Positions 14,144 to 21,270 of a stretch of DNA of 30,446 nt are shown here, piece after piece. Numbering within the stretch: position 1 is the first letter of the stretch; each line of letters begins with the position of its first letter. The translations under genes and the position numbers were made by a program. A model generated the notes under the pieces. It saw nothing but the letters and a program-made list of their open reading frames with translations. It was not told the origin of the DNA and searched no databases. Source of the DNA: a virus; IMG/VR virus record IMGVR_UViG_3300028025_001316, positions 1 through 30,446 of that record, one strand, 5' to 3'.

Positions 14144-14433
14144 TTTATGGTCTTGGTTATCGTATCAAAATTGGCTTCTTCTTCAAATTTAAGGTTTTGC
14201 CATTGTAGTCCAATTTGGTACGCTCTCTGCTTTTCTTCCTCAGTTGGAATTACAATTGGTTTGGCGTCTAGCAATGGAATTTTCCAGTATTTATCAGGCT
14301 TCCTAATTAAGTCAGATTTCTTGGTAACATTTACGTTGTTAAGCTGCACCCAAAGCGTCCTAAATAAATTCTCCTCTTTGCTTTGCCGCATTTGGTAGCC
14401 GTAGGCAATGGACTGATACTCGGCAAAAGACAT
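14140..14433 (-). CDS. Tail assembly chaperone T frame (made as a G-T frameshift fusion)
   Basis: The 97-aa frame starting at the ATG at 14433 is open further upstream without a stop as far as the A10 run at 14502-14511 in the G gene. The extra codons read ITFRDVCHYAIGELGIAPDS, then FYF, then MSFAEYQSIAYGYQ. A -1 slip on the A run joins G (121 residues) to this frame and gives a fusion of about 242 residues. G and G-T proteins bind the tape measure during tail assembly, as shown in lambda and its relatives. Position between tail tube and tape measure agrees. The main product is probably the fusion rather than a separate protein from 14433. Confidence 0.8.
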   Translation of the reverse strand: MSFAEYQSIAYGYQMRQSKEENLFRTLWVQLNNVNVTKKSDLIRKPDKYWKIPLLDAKPIVIPTEEEKQRAYQIGLQWQNLKFEEEANFDTITKTIK

Positions 14434-14498
14434 AAAATAAAAGGAGTCAGGTGCAATACCTAACTCCCCAATGGCGTAATGGCAAACGTCTCTAAATG

Positions 14499-14867
14499 TT
14501 ATTTTTTTTTTGACTCTCTAGCGTCTCCACTTGGATATTCGACCTTTGTAATTGCGCTTATACCTTGCATGATTACAACGACAACCTTGCCAATTTCGTC
14601 TGTTGGGTTTGTGTCCACCCAATCAATAATATCGACAAGTTCCAAAGTAAATTCTTTGTCGTGATAAAGCGCATCGACATACAAAGCCGCATAAATAAAT
14701 TTAGCGATTGCCTTGATTTGACCAACGCCTGTTTTTGTTAGTGCCTCAATTGTTTCTTGGACATCGTAGCCAAGTCCTTCGCTAAAATGCAACAAAGCAC
14801 CCATACCAAATTTAACGGTATAGGTGCTGCCATTAATTGTTATTATTGTTCTGCCTGTATGATTCAT
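14499..14867 (-). CDS. Tail assembly chaperone G-like protein
   Basis: A 122-aa protein: an N-terminal strand pair (GRTIITINGSTYTVKFGMGA) then helices (LLHFSEGLGYDVQETIEALT, AIAKFIYAALYVDALYHDKE, LVDIIDWVDTNPTDEIGKVV) and a short basic end (GDARESKKK). The ITINGxxYxVKFGMGALxxF opening is typical of the first tail chaperone of Bacteroidota and Firmicutes siphophages. It follows the tail tube gene by 19 bp and ends at an A10 run that can shift ribosomes into the T frame. The protein coats the tape measure before tube polymerisation and is not part of the finished virion in studied phages. Confidence 0.82.
   Translation of the reverse strand: MNHTGRTIITINGSTYTVKFGMGALLHFSEGLGYDVQETIEALTKTGVGQIKAIAKFIYAALYVDALYHDKEFTLELVDIIDWVDTNPTDEIGKVVVVIMQGISAITKVEYPSGDARESKKK
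14502..14511 (-). other. Programmed -1 frameshift site (A10 slippery run)
   Basis: Ten consecutive A on the minus strand end the G gene as TCA-AAA-AAA-AAA-TAA. Stepping back one base gives AAA-ATA-ACA-TTT and continues for 24 codons into the ATG of the T frame with no stop. Placement just before the G stop, the -1 direction and the downstream T frame match the conserved frameshift of tailed-phage tail chaperone genes. Transcriptional slippage on A10 could give the same product. Confidence 0.82.
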
Positions 14868-14886
14868 AGGCGAAAGATAATACTAA

Positions 14887-15309
14887 TTAAGTAGATGCTG
14901 GTACTACGGTCGCCTTTAGTAAAGGACCTTTTCCAGTAAATTCTACGGAGTAAGTTACTGCCGCTTCCATTTCTGCACTTACAGAGATAGAGGCAACAGA
15001 TGCGTTTCCGTAAAATACAAGGTCTCCAGCAACGTTTGTAGTGAACTTAAGAGCCACAACAGTACGTCCGCTTAGTAGGGTATAAATGTCACCAACGTTG
15101 TTTGTGTCATCAAATGCAACCAATCCGTCAGTTGAAATAGACCAATCACGCAAGCCAGCGATATGGTCCGCCCATCCGCCATCGTCTTTGCAAGTTGCAT
15201 CTGCAAGGTCAACGTTTACAGAAAGTTCAGAAGAGGTGGCGCATCCAATCATAACGTTGTCAAGGTAAACGTTAAGAAGCGTGCCGTTAAATTTGCCAGT
15301 AGTAGCCAT
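14887..15309 (-). CDS. Major tail tube protein
   Basis: A 140-aa beta-rich protein of the TP901-1-type major tail protein group. It shows NGTLLNVYLDNVMIGCATSS, GGWADHIAGLRDWSISTDGL and a closing NASVASISVSAEMEAAVTYS then VEFTGKGPL. The DxWSISTDGLV and ATVxxISxSAxxxxxVxYSxxFxGxG signatures are family hallmarks. Subunits stack as hexameric rings around the tape measure. The gene precedes the G chaperone, as usual, and follows a clear paralogue at 15380-15844. The upstream 70 bp carries a promoter-like element, consistent with the high dose needed for a tube protein. Confidence 0.9.
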   Translation of the reverse strand: MATTGKFNGTLLNVYLDNVMIGCATSSELSVNVDLADATCKDDGGWADHIAGLRDWSISTDGLVAFDDTNNVGDIYTLLSGRTVVALKFTTNVAGDLVFYGNASVASISVSAEMEAAVTYSVEFTGKGPLLKATVVPAST

Positions 15310-15338
15310 ATTTTTATGAGGTTAATTCGATTTTTTTT

Positions 15339-15368
15339 TAAAAATAAAAGGACTTATAAAAAATGCAA
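15339..15368 (-). promoter_or_regulatory. Promoter-like element before the tail tube gene
   Basis: On the minus strand TTG (15368-15366), a 19-bp spacer, then TATTTTTA (15346-15339). The spacing equals that of the strong TTG-N19-TATATTTG site at 29527-29498, but the -7 box ends in A instead of G. The TTGCA plus T-rich spacer and the TTTTATTTTTA core are shared with the site before the prohead protease. It would start about 23 bases before the ATG. Confidence 0.4.
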
Positions 15369-15379
15369 GACAATAAATT

Positions 15380-15844
15380 TTAAGTATAAACCAAAAAGTT
15401 GCCGTCTTGGTCAATAATAATCTCAAATAATTCGTCAACAATAAATCTTTCCGCTGGTAAAATAGTTGGATAAAGTCCGCCAACACCTTTAAAACTTACA
15501 GAAATAGCAGCAACTTGCTCCATTGGTGCTGATTGGCTAATTGACTCAATCGTTGCTAATCCAATAAACGTTAAACTGTCTTCTTGCCCAGCTGACAAAT
15601 AAACTCGCTCACGATTAATATAAGCGGTGTAAAGGTCGCCATAAGAATAACCTTCTTGAATAAAAAGTGAGTCGCTTGATAACGACCAAGACCCAAGCTT
15701 GGAAATATGGTCTGCAAAAAATCCTGACTCGTTGCTTGTCTTGTCCAGCTGGCTCATTTCAGCAGACAAATTGTAAGCCGTAGACTTAGCAATTCTAGCT
15801 AAACCAACAGAAACAAATAAAGCGGAGCCGTTAACCTTACCCAT
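15380..15844 (-). CDS. Tail tube-like paralogue
   Basis: A 154-aa protein that aligns along most of its length with the major tail tube protein at 14887-15309: MGKVNGSALFVSVG against TGKFNGTLLNVYLD, FFADHISKLGSWSLSSDSLF against WADHIAGLRDWSISTDGLVAF, YGDLYTAYI against VGDIYTLLS, and LATIESISQSAPMEQVAAIS against ASVASISVSAEMEAAVTYS. It adds a C-terminal tail (RFIVDELFEIIIDQDGNFLV). The ATG at 15844 is chosen over an upstream TTG because this start aligns with the paralogue. It may form a minor ring, a tube initiator or a decorated tube subunit. It overlaps the tail terminator gene by 8 bp. Confidence 0.8.
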   Translation of the reverse strand: MGKVNGSALFVSVGLARIAKSTAYNLSAEMSQLDKTSNESGFFADHISKLGSWSLSSDSLFIQEGYSYGDLYTAYINRERVYLSAGQEDSLTFIGLATIESISQSAPMEQVAAISVSFKGVGGLYPTILPAERFIVDELFEIIIDQDGNFLVYT

Positions 15845-16262
15845 CAATCCAATTTTCAATAGTCATGATTTCCCGATGCACAATATTTGTGTCGGTAATG
15901 CTCGATAGGCTAGTTTGCTGAACAAGTTTAGCCGTTACAATTTTGCCAACTTCTAGTGCTAAATAGTTTTCAGGATATAGGCAAACAATTTGCAAAATCG
16001 AGTCAGCTATTGTGTCGGCATCAAATCTTCCGTAAGGCGCAATTCCTGCCGTTACAACGTCCAAAGTAATCGTGGTGATGTAATTATACTCCTGATTATC
16101 TTTGTCGTCTTCTTGGGTCTGATTTGTAATAAGAATGTACGGAAAATTGGCATTGTCAGGAGCAAAGGTATCGTAACAAAGAACTGGCGCACCTTTGTAG
16201 GTTATCGTGCCATTTAAAGCTGACCAATAAGCCTTGCGTACAAACTTTTTAATATTTCTCAT
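15837..16262 (-). CDS. Tail terminator / tail completion protein
   Basis: A 141-aa alpha/beta protein: an N-terminal helix (KKFVRKAYWSALNGTITYKG), then strands (APVLCYDTFAPDNANFPYIL, NYITTITLDVVTAG), a helix (DADTIADSILQIVCLYP) and a final strand with REIMTIENWIDG. The pattern PVxxYDxxP..FPYILITNQT and LDVVT fits tail terminator proteins of the gpU/DUF3168 type that cap the tube and join it to the head. Its place between the gp10-like and tube genes is the expected one. Overlaps: ATGA with the upstream gene and 8 bp with the next. Confidence 0.75.
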   Translation of the reverse strand: MRNIKKFVRKAYWSALNGTITYKGAPVLCYDTFAPDNANFPYILITNQTQEDDKDNQEYNYITTITLDVVTAGIAPYGRFDADTIADSILQIVCLYPENYLALEVGKIVTAKLVQQTSLSSITDTNIVHREIMTIENWIDG

Positions 16263-16708
16263 TGTCTCTTTTTCAATAATGTTGTTAAAGTCCGCTCAAT
16301 ATTTTTTGGCAACTCGGTTCTTTGCTTAAAAACTTCAGGGTAAAAGAAAGGTCTTGCTGGTAAGTTTACCTCTCTAATTCCATCGCCTATAAATTCACTT
16401 GCAAACTGAACTAATTCAGTTGGAATTTTTACGCTTGTTCCTGTTCCAAATTCAACGTAAGGTGCGTAATAAGCGCCAACCTCAACACCTCCAGTAATTT
16501 GGTTTTTACTTACTTTGATTGGCGTTGACTGAATGCTTTGCTTTAGCGCTCCGCTCTGTACTTTGACATTTGAAACCGCTTCTGACTCAATAGATAGCAT
16601 GGCATCCTCTACCTCTGCTCGCACGTAGTCAGCAACGTTATCTTCCAAACCTTTTAAATACTTATAAAAGGCGTTAAGGCTTTTCTTGTCAAAGTTAATG
16701 CTTACCAT
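16259..16708 (-). CDS. HK97 gp10-like head-tail joining protein
   Basis: A 149-aa protein with an N-terminal helical part (LKGLEDNVADYVRAEVEDAM), SNVKVQSGALKQSI, then GAYYAPYVEFGTGT and LPARPFFYPEVFK. The SGxLKxSI, YAxYVEFGTG and ARPFFxP series is diagnostic of the HK97 gp10-like family, a neck/tail completion protein. It lies directly after the head-closure gene and before the tail terminator gene, as in many siphophages. Its start directly follows the upstream stop with no gap, and its end forms an ATGA overlap. Confidence 0.88.
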   Translation of the reverse strand: MVSINFDKKSLNAFYKYLKGLEDNVADYVRAEVEDAMLSIESEAVSNVKVQSGALKQSIQSTPIKVSKNQITGGVEVGAYYAPYVEFGTGTSVKIPTELVQFASEFIGDGIREVNLPARPFFYPEVFKQRTELPKNIERTLTTLLKKRQ

Positions 16709-17050
16709 TTAATCTCGCTCTTTAGCAATTAGCTTAATCATTCTGTCGTACTCAAGCACGTCAATTATGTTATCAATAATTAGCGTTCTGCCGTTATAAA
16801 GAATATGCATTGACTTGGTAATAGTCACCAAAGGATTGTCTCGGATAATTATCTCCCAAGAGTTTTTAATAACCATTTGGTCCTCGCTATTTAAACGTGC
16901 GCCATTCAGGTTGGTAACCTTTGCCCAACAAGTATAAGTCACGCCCATTGAGGAATAGTAACCACCAAAGCCGTCACCAAATAAAGTTGGGTTTAGGAAT
17001 TGTATGCGCTCACGTAAATCGCCAGCTTTAACCTCTTTGTTAGTCCTCAT
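16709..17050 (-). CDS. Head closure / head-tail adaptor protein (SPP1 gp16-like)
   Basis: A 113-aa beta-barrel-like protein: AGDLRERIQFLNPTLFGDGF, GGYYSSMGVTYTCWAKVTNL, a KNSWEIIIRDNP strand, then ILYNGRTLIIDNIIDVLEYD and IKLIAKERD. The GxLRERIxF opening, the T.WAKV strand and the YNGRxxxIxxIxxV end are hallmarks of phage head-tail joining proteins. It closes the connector after packaging. The open frame extends 12 bases upstream to a TTG, but the ATG at 17050 makes an ATGA overlap with the connector stop and is preferred. Confidence 0.85.
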   Translation of the reverse strand: MRTNKEVKAGDLRERIQFLNPTLFGDGFGGYYSSMGVTYTCWAKVTNLNGARLNSEDQMVIKNSWEIIIRDNPLVTITKSMHILYNGRTLIIDNIIDVLEYDRMIKLIAKERD

Positions 17051-17637
17051 GCGCCAAACCAATTGTAAGTTTTATAAGGCATTAACAATGCTTTTACTCC
17101 CAAAGGCGAAGGTATTGCTTGCAAGTCGCTAAAGTCTTCTCTGCGTTCGTAAAGCGTGTTTACCATCATTTTAACGGCAAGCTTTATGTCTTCGGGAACG
17201 GTTGTAAATCCAGCCGTATAAACCATCTTAAATTTAAACGATTGAGGACCGCTTGTAATTGCAATCTTTGGAAACAAGCCAACATTTAGTTGGTATTGTA
17301 AAGCAGTTTCTGCTCCATTTTGGTCAACAGTTACCACCTTGGAAACATCTGTTGACGAGACCAAAGGTCCGTAAGGCAACTGCCATTGGTAAGGAAAAGA
17401 GAAGGATTCAACAGTTACTGTCTTGCGAATAATTGCTTTGCCCATAAATGCCTCGCAATGTAGTCGAGCCACCTTTATTAGGCTGCTAATTAAAGTATCC
17501 TCAAAGGTTGAGTCAATCCTTGCATATTCTTTTGCCTCAGTTAAGCTAATTGGCTCGATTGCTGGAATCTCGTCCTCTAATTGGACAGAATAGCCAGTAA
17601 ATGAAAGGTTGCTAGGCGTGTATAATAAATCACTCAT
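17047..17637 (-). CDS. Head-tail connector protein (HK97 gp6-like)
   Basis: A 196-aa protein with EPISLTEAKEYARIDSTFED, then TLISSLIKVARLHCEAFMGK, a TVTVESFSFPYQWQLPYGPL strand region and TVPEDIKLAVKMMVNTLYERRED. The LxEAKxYxRID...DTLIxxLIxxARxxxExxxGK core and the P.DIK.AV..MV..LYE.RE helix are the gp6-like connector signature. It forms a ring beneath the portal. The ATG at 17637 (not the TTG at 17661) is chosen because it overlaps the glycosyltransferase stop by only 8 bp and fits the domain. Confidence 0.88.
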   Translation of the reverse strand: MSDLLYTPSNLSFTGYSVQLEDEIPAIEPISLTEAKEYARIDSTFEDTLISSLIKVARLHCEAFMGKAIIRKTVTVESFSFPYQWQLPYGPLVSSTDVSKVVTVDQNGAETALQYQLNVGLFPKIAITSGPQSFKFKMVYTAGFTTVPEDIKLAVKMMVNTLYERREDFSDLQAIPSPLGVKALLMPYKTYNWFGA

Positions 17638-18616
17638 CGTATGGTTTCTTTGCTTTGTCAACGATAAAATTAAAGAATCTTTCCAACTCTTGGTCTTGGT
17701 ATTTCAGCCGCTCCTCTGCAAGGTTTCGCATAATGTTTTGGTGAAAGTCATAAAGTATTTCATCTGTCATTAACTCCTCAATTTTTGCAGCCATACCGTC
17801 AATGTCTTCACGTTTAAAATACAATCCAGCAGAGCCAAGGCACTCCTTTAATCCGTCCGTAGGCGTGCAAATAACTGGCAGTCTATTAATAGCCGCCTCT
17901 AAGCCTACACGTCCGTAAGACTCGTAAGATGATGGCACAAGGACGATGTTTGTTTTGCCGTAAATCAAATGCACGTCGGGAGTTTGGGCAACATACTTTA
18001 GATTTTTTAAAGTGTCGTCCATGATTTGCTCGCCGTAGCTACCAAGCACTCCAAGAAATTTAAACTTTGGCAATCTTTTAGCAAGGTCAATTAAAATTTG
18101 CCCTCCTTTGTTTTGGTTGCAGTTAATTAGCGTAATGTATTGACCATGCTTGCGGTTGTACTTTACGTCATCGGGGAAAATAGGAGGTTTGCAAACAATA
18201 GAGGCATTTGGATAAGCGCCGTTTTGTAGGTTCTTTTCGTTTGCTTTATTGTTGTAAACTACGTGAATGTTTTGCGATTTAAATCTGACGTTTCTATAAT
18301 CTGAATCGTTGTGGCTTAAAAAAATTAGTTGCTTTTTGTACTTCATGCACCAATTTATTGCAACCCCAGTATTATCAAGGTGAGTAAATACAACGCTTGC
18401 AGTTTGCAAGGCTAGAAAAAAGTCGTTTGAATAATAGCCAGTTATAAATTTTATAAACTTAAACTTTTCACCATCAGGATAAATTTGCCCTTCAGGTAAA
18501 ATAACCTCAATGTTGCACCCTTTTTCGTTAAAATATTTGGCGTAATGCTGTACCGTCCACTCGGCTCCTGAGTTGTGCGTGCCTGCCCATGCGTGTACAA
18601 AAAAAACTATATTCAT
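17630..18616 (-). CDS. GT4-type glycosyltransferase within the head module
   Basis: A 328-aa GT-B-fold enzyme. The N-terminal domain opens MNIVFFVHAW with a NSGAE loop (15-19), and the C-terminal domain shows ITLINCNQNKGG (161-172), a VLVPSSYESYGRVGLEAA stretch (225-242) with the EX7E pair E232/E240, and PVICTPTDGLKECLGSAGLYF. This matches retaining family 4 transferases that move a sugar from a nucleotide-sugar donor. The acceptor is not shown: capsid, tail, host glycan or modified DNA are all possible. It lies between the capsid terminator and the connector gene, so it would be a late gene. No membrane segment is present. Confidence 0.85.
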   Translation of the reverse strand: MNIVFFVHAWAGTHNSGAEWTVQHYAKYFNEKGCNIEVILPEGQIYPDGEKFKFIKFITGYYSNDFFLALQTASVVFTHLDNTGVAINWCMKYKKQLIFLSHNDSDYRNVRFKSQNIHVVYNNKANEKNLQNGAYPNASIVCKPPIFPDDVKYNRKHGQYITLINCNQNKGGQILIDLAKRLPKFKFLGVLGSYGEQIMDDTLKNLKYVAQTPDVHLIYGKTNIVLVPSSYESYGRVGLEAAINRLPVICTPTDGLKECLGSAGLYFKREDIDGMAAKIEELMTDEILYDFHQNIMRNLAEERLKYQDQELERFFNFIVDKAKKPYDE

Positions 18617-18664
18617 GCTTTTTTTTCTATTGATTTCTTGAAAGGTATTGATTTTTAGATAAAT

Positions 18665-18693
18665 AAAAAAAACCCCGACGCTTTTGTCGGGGT
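18665..18693 (-). terminator. Terminator after the major capsid gene
   Basis: On the minus strand ACCCCGAC-AAAAGC-GTCGGGGT forms an 8-bp stem with a 6-base loop followed by a run of eight T. It begins 28 bp beyond the capsid stop and 49 bp before the next start. In the middle of a colinear late operon it probably lets capsid mRNA be more abundant than downstream connector mRNA by partial read-through. Confidence 0.88.
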
Positions 18694-18720
18694 CTTAATC
18701 AAACTAAACACCTATTTTAC

Positions 18721-19923
18721 TTATACTGCGGAACCGTTAGCCAAAGCAGCTGCAAAGTTTCCGTATACCAAAGCTTTAGAGTTGTAAACTGCAAATGCAA
18801 TTCTCTCCTCAACTCGTACAGTTACAAAGTTCTTAGTTACGTTGTCAGCATCCTGCTCGAAGAACTCAAGAGTTACGCCCTGACGAACAAACAACTGAGA
18901 ACCAAGCGCCCAGTCACCAACGAAGAAATCGCCAGCAGTTACGGCATTGATGCTATAAACAGGAACTCCCAAGATGAACATTTGTCCGCCAGCCATAGAA
19001 ACGTAGCTAGGTAGTGCGTATGCTCCAGTTGTTTCCTTAACAGATACCAATTGCAAGTAATCGCTTGGGTTGATAAGGATTGCGTTTGGAGAATATTCGT
19101 CTTTGGTAGTTTGAACAACCGCAGCAGCAAGAACGTCAAATCTGTTGATTAGAGTACCAAATTTAACTGTAGTCCAAGCAGAGCCATCAGTTGCAACACC
19201 GTGCAAGTTTTGACCGCTACCGCTTCCGTAAAGGATTTGCGTATCTTCTACGTTCAACAATTTGCTAGGCGCACGGCTAGAAAGGTAAGCAATCAATCCT
19301 GGAGTATCGTCCAACATTTCTTTGGTCAATCTCATAAAGGTTGGGATTGTTCTTACAGAACGGTCAACCGCAGTCAAATCGAAATCAGACTGAGGCTTTG
19401 CAGAACCTTGAGCGGTTGGAGCCGCAGCGTTGTCGTAAGCAGACTCGCGAACGAAACGGATAAGGTTAGAGCTAGTCTGTCCAGTAGGGATAAGGGAACG
19501 AACGTGAATACGTCTGTTAGGGTCAAACTTCAAATCAGGAACTCTGTCCGCTGGGATAACTTCGCCAGTGTAAGCGTTTCCAACTGTCATGTCGGCACCT
19601 TTCATGTCCAACTCCATCTTTACTTTGTTGGAGTTTCCGCTCTTGTAGTTAGCAAAAGAATCGCCAGCAAAAGCTTTTTCCAACTCAGAAGAGAAAGAAG
19701 CAGACTTCTTAGAACCAGCAAAGCCAGCCTGAGTTCTTGCATCTACTCCGTCCAACTGAGCCTGAAGAGCATCAGCTTTTTCGTTTAACTTAGCGGTTTC
19801 GGCAGAAAGTGACTTTCTGAACTCCTCACCAGCTTCTTTCATTGACTTTACGTCTGAAATCAAAGCTTCGTTTGATTCCAATTTAGCCAATACTGAATCC
19901 AATTGTGATTTAATTGCTTCCAT
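18721..19923 (-). CDS. Major capsid protein, HK97 fold with delta domain
   Basis: A 400-aa capsid protein. Residues 1-65 are a heptad-rich delta (scaffold) domain (SQLDSVLAKLESNEALISDV, EEFRKSLSAETAKLNEKADA) likely removed by the protease encoded just upstream. The shell domain follows with VGNAYTGEVIPADRVPDL, RIHVRSLIPTGQTSS, TFMRLTKEMLDDTPGLIAYL, ILYGSGSGQNLHGVAT and a C-terminal FFVGDWALGSQLFVRQGVTL, EERIAFAVYNSKALVYG. These are standard HK97-type capsid signatures. The exact cleavage site is not obvious. The gene follows the protease by 6 bp and is followed by a strong terminator. Confidence 0.95.
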   Translation of the reverse strand: MEAIKSQLDSVLAKLESNEALISDVKSMKEAGEEFRKSLSAETAKLNEKADALQAQLDGVDARTQAGFAGSKKSASFSSELEKAFAGDSFANYKSGNSNKVKMELDMKGADMTVGNAYTGEVIPADRVPDLKFDPNRRIHVRSLIPTGQTSSNLIRFVRESAYDNAAAPTAQGSAKPQSDFDLTAVDRSVRTIPTFMRLTKEMLDDTPGLIAYLSSRAPSKLLNVEDTQILYGSGSGQNLHGVATDGSAWTTVKFGTLINRFDVLAAAVVQTTKDEYSPNAILINPSDYLQLVSVKETTGAYALPSYVSMAGGQMFILGVPVYSINAVTAGDFFVGDWALGSQLFVRQGVTLEFFEQDADNVTKNFVTVRVEERIAFAVYNSKALVYGNFAAALANGSAV

Positions 19924-19929
19924 TGTGTT

Positions 19930-20637
19930 TTAAATAAATTTTTTAAGTTTTTGGTAATATTCAAATTCCAAAGCCATTGCTATTGTCGGGTCCTCTTCGC
20001 TCTTGAATTGTGTTTCCACGGATTCTACGATTTGGACTGACTCCAATTCCTTTAGGTGATTTTCAATTTGTTTTAATCCAATTTCAAGCTGAATCATTGA
20101 CTCGTCGCTAACGTCTCCGTTTCGTAAAATGTTGCAAAACTTAGCAAGCATCTCCTCACTCTTTGGTTTATCCCAGCTTTTCATTGACTCAATTGGTGTA
20201 TTTGGATTGGCTCCCCATGTAACAGTTGACCCCTCCCAAAGTTTAATCTCTTTAATCTCTCTGTAACCAGCCTTATTGTCTGCCTTGATAATTTCAAAGC
20301 CAACAGAATGCTCATTAAATACGCCTTCAGAATATAGCTTAATTACATCCTTACCATAGCTGGTTTCTGTAATCTTAGAGGTAAATCGCAATCCTTTTGC
20401 ATCCTCCATTAACTCAATAGGTTTTGCCAATGGCATCAAAGGATTATGCTGCAATAGGTGCATGATTCGATTGCGTCCCATTGGACCGTTCTCGGCAATA
20501 CTTTTCTTGTAAGCACCCGAAACAATTACGTCCCCATCGGAATCAATGTTGTTAAAAGCTGAAAAGTAACCAGTAACGATTCCCTTTACGTCGTCAACGT
20601 CTTCGATTATTCCTTGGCTTATATTCTTGTAAATCAT
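19930..20637 (-). CDS. Prohead (HK97 family) maturation protease
   Basis: A 235-aa serine protease of the HK97 prohead type: GIVTGYFSAFNNIDSDGDVI, SGAYKKSI, then LLQH64NP, EGVFNEH110S111VGFEI and EGSTVTWGANPNT. H64 and S111 are the likely catalytic His and Ser. It cuts the capsid delta domain during maturation. The C-terminal 80 residues are charged and helical and probably are trimmed. A promoter-like element lies just upstream, and the capsid gene follows by 6 bp. Length and order are normal for the family. Confidence 0.92.
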   Translation of the reverse strand: MIYKNISQGIIEDVDDVKGIVTGYFSAFNNIDSDGDVIVSGAYKKSIAENGPMGRNRIMHLLQHNPLMPLAKPIELMEDAKGLRFTSKITETSYGKDVIKLYSEGVFNEHSVGFEIIKADNKAGYREIKEIKLWEGSTVTWGANPNTPIESMKSWDKPKSEEMLAKFCNILRNGDVSDESMIQLEIGLKQIENHLKELESVQIVESVETQFKSEEDPTIAMALEFEYYQKLKKFI

Positions 20638-20651
20638 GGTCTCTTTTTTTG

Positions 20652-20681
20652 TAAAAATAAAAGGGTTAAAAAAAAATGCAA
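20652..20681 (-). promoter_or_regulatory. Promoter-like element before the prohead protease
   Basis: On the minus strand TTG (20681-20679), a 19-bp spacer, then TATTTTTA (20659-20652), the same geometry as before the tail tube gene. Both share TTGCA, exactly 14 bases, then TTTTATTTTTA followed by an A-rich run. The leader would be very short (about 8 bases), so it may instead or also be a translation-enhancing leader. Confidence 0.4.
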
Positions 20682-20691
20682 ACCTATAAAA

Positions 20692-21270
20692 TTATTGATA
20701 AATAAAATGAAAGGCTTTTGCTTCGCTTTCCTCAAATAAGCTTGTATAATTTTTATAACCTCCCTCAATGTCACTCTCACTTGGTCGTTGAAAAGAAAGG
20801 AAAGGCACGCAAATATAAGAGTTACCCTTAGGATGGACTATTGTCCTAAAATATTCGTCAATTGGTATGTCCAAATTTAATTCTGCCATTTCTTTAGCAA
20901 ATTTATAAGAATAAAGTATTCCATGGGTTGTCCAAGAGCCATAAGTGCGAACTAATCTCTTGCTTATTCTATCTAGCCTCATGTCTTTTATATTGGCTCC
21001 AAGCATAAGCATATCCCAATCAGTTGGCAAGTCATTCATGCAGTTAATTAGGTCGCTATAATTGCCTCGGTAAGTAGCGTCGTCCTCAAATATTAAAACG
21101 TCTCCTGTTGCTTGTGTAAATATTTGCTTAAATGTTTGCCACAATCCAAGCCATCCCCATTCGTGTTTAATTGCGCTTACTCTTTCAAGGTTAAAATGCG
21201 GTGCTAACTCTTGCATGGATTCAATCCATTTGTCTTTGCGGTGGTCAAGGTTAATAACGTGAGCAATCAT
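20692..21270 (-). CDS. GT25-like glycosyltransferase within the head module
   Basis: A 192-aa protein starting MIAHVINLDHRKDKWIESMQ, followed by ERVSAIKHEWGWLGLWQTFK, the DVLIFEDDAT motif (EDD at 62-64) and WDMLMLGANI. The VINLxxRxDKW opening and the LIFEDDA motif are hallmarks of family 25 (LPS/collagen-type) glycosyltransferases; the EDD acidic group probably binds the metal-nucleotide sugar. At 192 residues it is shorter than many GT25 enzymes but includes the core. The acceptor is unknown. It overlaps the morphogenesis gene stop as ATGA, so it is made together with head proteins. Confidence 0.8.
   Translation of the reverse strand: MIAHVINLDHRKDKWIESMQELAPHFNLERVSAIKHEWGWLGLWQTFKQIFTQATGDVLIFEDDATYRGNYSDLINCMNDLPTDWDMLMLGANIKDMRLDRISKRLVRTYGSWTTHGILYSYKFAKEMAELNLDIPIDEYFRTIVHPKGNSYICVPFLSFQRPSESDIEGGYKNYTSLFEESEAKAFHFIYQ

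Noticed and set aside
17130-17160. Extra iteron-like copy (CTGCGTTCGT) outside the replication gene
   Set aside because: A single partial match in a connector gene, with no tandem neighbours, is expected by chance.
19201-19788. 195-aa plus-strand open frame opposite the capsid gene
   Set aside because: It lies wholly inside the unmistakable capsid gene and has Ser/Arg-rich low-sense composition typical of an antisense shadow.
20679-20686. TAGGTTTG (minus strand) as a consensus -7 box before the prohead protease
   Set aside because: It matches TAnnTTTG, but no TTG lies 17-21 bp further upstream; the overlapping TTG-N19-TATTTTTA geometry, shared with the tail tube leader, was preferred.
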